The notes under the pieces were generated by a model. It saw nothing but the letters and a program-made list of their open reading frames with translations. It was not told where the DNA came from and searched no databases. From Amycolatopsis azurea DSM 43854 (GTDB lineage Bacteria > Actinomycetota > Actinomycetes > Mycobacteriales > Pseudonocardiaceae), in the NCBI RefSeq assembly GCF_001995215.1, contig NZ_MUXN01000012.1:62001-126000 (forward strand): a stretch of 64,000 nucleotides of DNA, given 5' to 3'. A program made the translations under genes and the position numbers. This document shows, one piece after another, positions 61,659 through 64,000 of this stretch (the first letter of the stretch is position 1; each line of letters starts with the position of its first letter).

Positions 61659-61674
61659 AGAGGTCTAGACCGGC
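61659..61674. promoter_or_regulatory. DasR-type operator (dre) upstream of metalloprotease-lectin gene
   Basis: The perfect core GGTCTAGACC lies at 61662-61671. The flanks match less well than at 469 and 33579, but the position before a secreted enzyme with a lectin domain fits the regulon. Confidence 0.65.
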
Positions 61675-61727
61675 TGGAATCATAAGCAGCGGAACGTGGG
61701 CATGTCACTGACAGAACAGGACACACG

Positions 61728-63782
61728 TCACTTTTGTTCACCGAGGAGTATCTGTTCGAGCAGGAGGTCGACGTCGCGGGCGGACTCGGCTTCGCCTATC
61801 CGGTGGAACGTTTCGGCGGCGCGGAGCGCGCGGCGCGCGGCTTCCCGGACCCGGCCCGCGGCGCTGAGCACGTGCGCCGCGACGTGGTCCAGCTGCGCGG
61901 CGAGATGCTCCCGGGCCGGCGCGGTTTCGGTTTCGACGGCGTGCACCGCGGATTCCGCGGCGTCGAGCGCGGTCAGCGCCGCGTCGAGGTCGCCGGACCG
62001 CAGCCGGGAAAGCGTCGCGGCATTGCGGCAGGTGGCGGCCACGTAGCCGCCGCCGATCGCCACCGCCGCGTCGGCGGCCCGCGCGTAGAAGTCGGCGGCG
62101 TTCGCGCCGTAGCCGAGCAGGTCCAGTTGTTCGGCGGCGGCCATGCTCACCGAGATGTAGGAGTGCCCGGTGTCGCCCGACTCCTCCAGTATCTCGGCGA
62201 GGACGGCGTATTCGTTGAAGGCGCGCGAGGATTCGCCGAGCGCGCGGTAGGTGTCGGCGTACATCCAGCGGCAGCGGTGGCCCCAGTCCGGCAATCCGGC
62301 GAGCAGGTCGATGGCGCGGGGCGCGACGTCGAGCACCTCGTCGTAGCGGCCGGCCCCGTGCAGCGCGGTGACGAGGACGTACCAGTGTTCCGCGTTGTCC
62401 TTGCCTTTCGACGCGGCGACACCGAGGGACGCGTAGGCGTCGTCGACGGCTTCGGCGAACCGCCCGGTGCCGATCAAGGACAGCGCCCGGAGCTGACGGA
62501 GATGTCCGCGCAACCGTTCCGGACCGCCCACCGGCAGCGTCGCCAGCAGGTGTTCCACGAAGACGTCCAGTTCATCGAGCGACCCCGTGCGCTCGTAGGC
62601 GATCCGGACCTGTTCGACGGCTTCGACGGCCTTCTCGCCGACGTTCCCGACGATGAAGGCGTCCGTCGCGGCCTGCGCGAGTTCCAGCGTGGTCGACGGA
62701 TCCTCGCCGTCGCCGTTCCGCAGTGACGCCTCCAGGCACAGAAGAGTGCCGTGCAGCAAGGGATCGCCCGCTTCTCGCGCCCGTTCCGCGCCGCGCCGCA
62801 GGGCCTCGTACGCCTCGGGAGTGCGGCCTTGTCCGGAAAGCACGTGCGCGAGCCAGTATTCGCCCCAGCAGGCGGCGCGATCGTCGGTCCCGGCGCGCAA
62901 CCGCGCGGCGGCCACCGTCGTCAGCGCCACCCCGGTCTCGGCCTGATCGTCGAAAACGAGCCACAGACCGAGCCAGCATTGGTTGAGAAGAAACCGGGTT
63001 TCGTCGCCCTGGCGCCGGAATCCGGCCGCCGCGCGGCGCAGCCGTTCCTCGGTGTCACCGCCCTGGAAGAAGATCGCGCGCAATTCGGCCAGCCGCGGGG
63101 CGATGCCCTCCGGGACGGTTTCGATCGCGGCGAGGCAGGCGCGCGCCTCCTCCGGTTCGCACCGGTGATTGTGGATTTCGGCGCGGGTGACGAGCTCCTC
63201 CGCCGAAAGGCCCGGCGGCGGCAGGATCGGGACCCGCGGCAGCGCGGAAGGCAGGAGCGAGACGAATTCCGCGACCGGTTTCGCGGCCATCTTCCGCTCG
63301 GCGTGCGAGGTGAAATAGCCGGTGGGAACGCCCTCGTCGAGTTCCTCGGCTTCGACGAACGCCGCCGCCCGCATCCGCCGGTGCAACAGGCTCAGAGTGA
63401 GACCGTCGTACGGACCGTTGAGAACGAACTGGATCTCGCCGTATCCGGTTTCTGACAACCGCCGGGTGAGCAAGGCCGCCGACGCGAAGAACTCCAGCCT
63501 GTCGACGGCGTCCGCGTGGTCGCCGACACCGTCCAAAAGTGACAGAAGATCGAGACCGGTGTGCTCATTGCCGGTGAGCGCGCAGAATTCCAGCCGCAAG
63601 GCGTGGTCGCCGTACCGGCGCGGGTCCCCGGTGGAGGCCCTGGCCACCCATCGATAAGTCGACGCGGCCTCGGCGTACTTGCCCGCGGCCGCCAGTGGCA
63701 CCAGGGTCCGGCAGAGCCGGGTGATCTCGGCCCCGTCCCCGTCGGAGCCTTCCGCGCCCGTGCGGCGTGGTTCCACTTCCAT
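61728..63782 (-). CDS. Large TPR-repeat protein
   Basis: The 684-residue protein is almost entirely alpha-helical with TPR-like repeats throughout (for example AAAGKYAEAASTYRWVARA near the N-terminus and RVREAARRALRAAETFHRIG near the end). I see no catalytic motif, signal peptide or membrane segment. Such proteins often serve as scaffolds or as sensor parts of AfsR/SARP-like regulators, but no regulator domain is attached. Its function is unknown. Confidence 0.82.
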   Translation of the reverse strand: MEVEPRRTGAEGSDGDGAEITRLCRTLVPLAAAGKYAEAASTYRWVARASTGDPRRYGDHALRLEFCALTGNEHTGLDLLSLLDGVGDHADAVDRLEFFASAALLTRRLSETGYGEIQFVLNGPYDGLTLSLLHRRMRAAAFVEAEELDEGVPTGYFTSHAERKMAAKPVAEFVSLLPSALPRVPILPPPGLSAEELVTRAEIHNHRCEPEEARACLAAIETVPEGIAPRLAELRAIFFQGGDTEERLRRAAAGFRRQGDETRFLLNQCWLGLWLVFDDQAETGVALTTVAAARLRAGTDDRAACWGEYWLAHVLSGQGRTPEAYEALRRGAERAREAGDPLLHGTLLCLEASLRNGDGEDPSTTLELAQAATDAFIVGNVGEKAVEAVEQVRIAYERTGSLDELDVFVEHLLATLPVGGPERLRGHLRQLRALSLIGTGRFAEAVDDAYASLGVAASKGKDNAEHWYVLVTALHGAGRYDEVLDVAPRAIDLLAGLPDWGHRCRWMYADTYRALGESSRAFNEYAVLAEILEESGDTGHSYISVSMAAAEQLDLLGYGANAADFYARAADAAVAIGGGYVAATCRNAATLSRLRSGDLDAALTALDAAESAVHAVETETAPAREHLAAQLDHVAAHVLSAAGRVREAARRALRAAETFHRIGEAESARDVDLLLEQILLGEQK

Positions 63783-63860
63783 GGTCCTGCCCCCAGAACA
63801 ATGACGTCGACGCCGGATCTTAACTCCCGGAGTCCCGTCATGGCCCCGCTTTCGGGCGGA

Positions 63861-64000
63861 TCAGGGCACGCGGACCGCCGCTATCTGGGTGGCTTGCCCG
63901 ATCAATCTGTTCTTTTCGTCCCAAAGCTCCGCGACCTCGTCCATCCGGTCGCCGCCGATCTCGCCCGCGCGCATCCGCACCCGCACCGGGCCCGGCGCCG
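63861..64000 (-). CDS. Thioesterase-like protein, C-terminal part (cut by window edge)
   Basis: The last 45 or so codons of a minus-strand gene are visible, reading RMRAGEIGGDRMDEVAELWD then RLIGQATQIAAVRVP and a stop at 63861-63863. The ending WDxxxRLIGQATQ...R is typical of the acyl-CoA thioesterase-like hot-dog family (TesB-like). The rest lies beyond base 64000, so the call is tentative. Confidence 0.6.
   Translation of the reverse strand, partial: APGPVRVRMRAGEIGGDRMDEVAELWDEKNRLIGQATQIAAVRVP

Overview
The window is a 64 kb piece of a high-GC actinobacterial chromosome. Genes are dense, GTG starts are common, and many neighbouring genes share 4-base ATGA or GTGA overlaps. The gene content fits a soil actinomycete, most likely the Amycolatopsis/Pseudonocardiaceae group (genus is an inference): a paired ParE/ParC topoisomerase, DasR-type operators, a das-like chitobiose importer, an AA10 LPMO, an Otr(A)/Tet(M)-type GTPase, an Rv1733c-like protein and a LigD-type polymerase. 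I see no rRNA, tRNA, CRISPR array, prophage or insertion sequence.

Layout. 1-5.4 kb: a cut LysR regulator, a secreted GH3 enzyme with a ThuA-like protein behind a DasR-type operator, and DUF1772, RraA-like and HAF-repeat proteins. 5.5-10.1 kb: a five-gene acyl-CoA operon (SCP2-type thiolase, SRPBCC, MaoC, SDR, acyl-CoA dehydrogenase). 10.2-14.6 kb: a four-gene operon on the minus strand, chorismatase, benzoate-CoA-ligase-like enzyme, EamA transporter and DAHP synthase, all translationally coupled. It looks like a self-contained route from chorismate to an activated hydroxybenzoate. 15-19.6 kb: parC and parE. 19.8-30.2 kb: a membrane cyclase-like protein, a GH76 enzyme, a two-component flavin monooxygenase pair, an ABC exporter and small proteins. 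30.6-33.5 kb: a 57-residue Cys-containing peptide gene, a hairpin, then a TPR-CHAT (caspase-like) protein. 33.5-41.3 kb: LPMO, LigD-type polymerase, orphan ketosynthase, GGDEF/degenerate-EAL protein and Rv1733c-like protein. 42.7-51 kb: a CDP-alcohol phosphotransferase and a six-gene coupled operon (MDR dehydrogenase, divergent PTPS/QueD homologue, glycosyltransferase, methyltransferase, flippase-like protein, GTP cyclohydrolase II), followed by creatininase-family, IMPase-family and second glycosyltransferase genes. 51-64 kb: GNAT, LLM, Otr(A)-like GTPase, a dasABC-like importer with a NagZ-like GH3, DoxX, a secreted metalloprotease-lectin, a TPR protein and a cut thioesterase-like gene.

Two themes stand out. 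First, the 42.7-51 kb locus looks like an uncharacterised pathway from GTP: its cyclohydrolase II has Met104 where E. coli RibA has Tyr105, the substitution associated with release of the formamidopyrimidine FAPy, and it lies beside a creatininase-family amidohydrolase and a PTPS homologue lacking the usual catalytic Cys and one zinc His. Second, DasR-like sites (GGTCTAGACC) precede three separate secreted-enzyme loci and a near match precedes dasA, so chitin/GlcNAc use appears to be coordinated across the window.

The intergenic DNA carries several families of dispersed palindromes, among them a 55-nt family with a compensatory base-pair change, a 17-nt family often placed at stop codons, and an AGAGGAC-core family. 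They cluster at 24.0-24.3 kb and 41.3-41.8 kb. Most probably act as terminators or are non-coding repeats.
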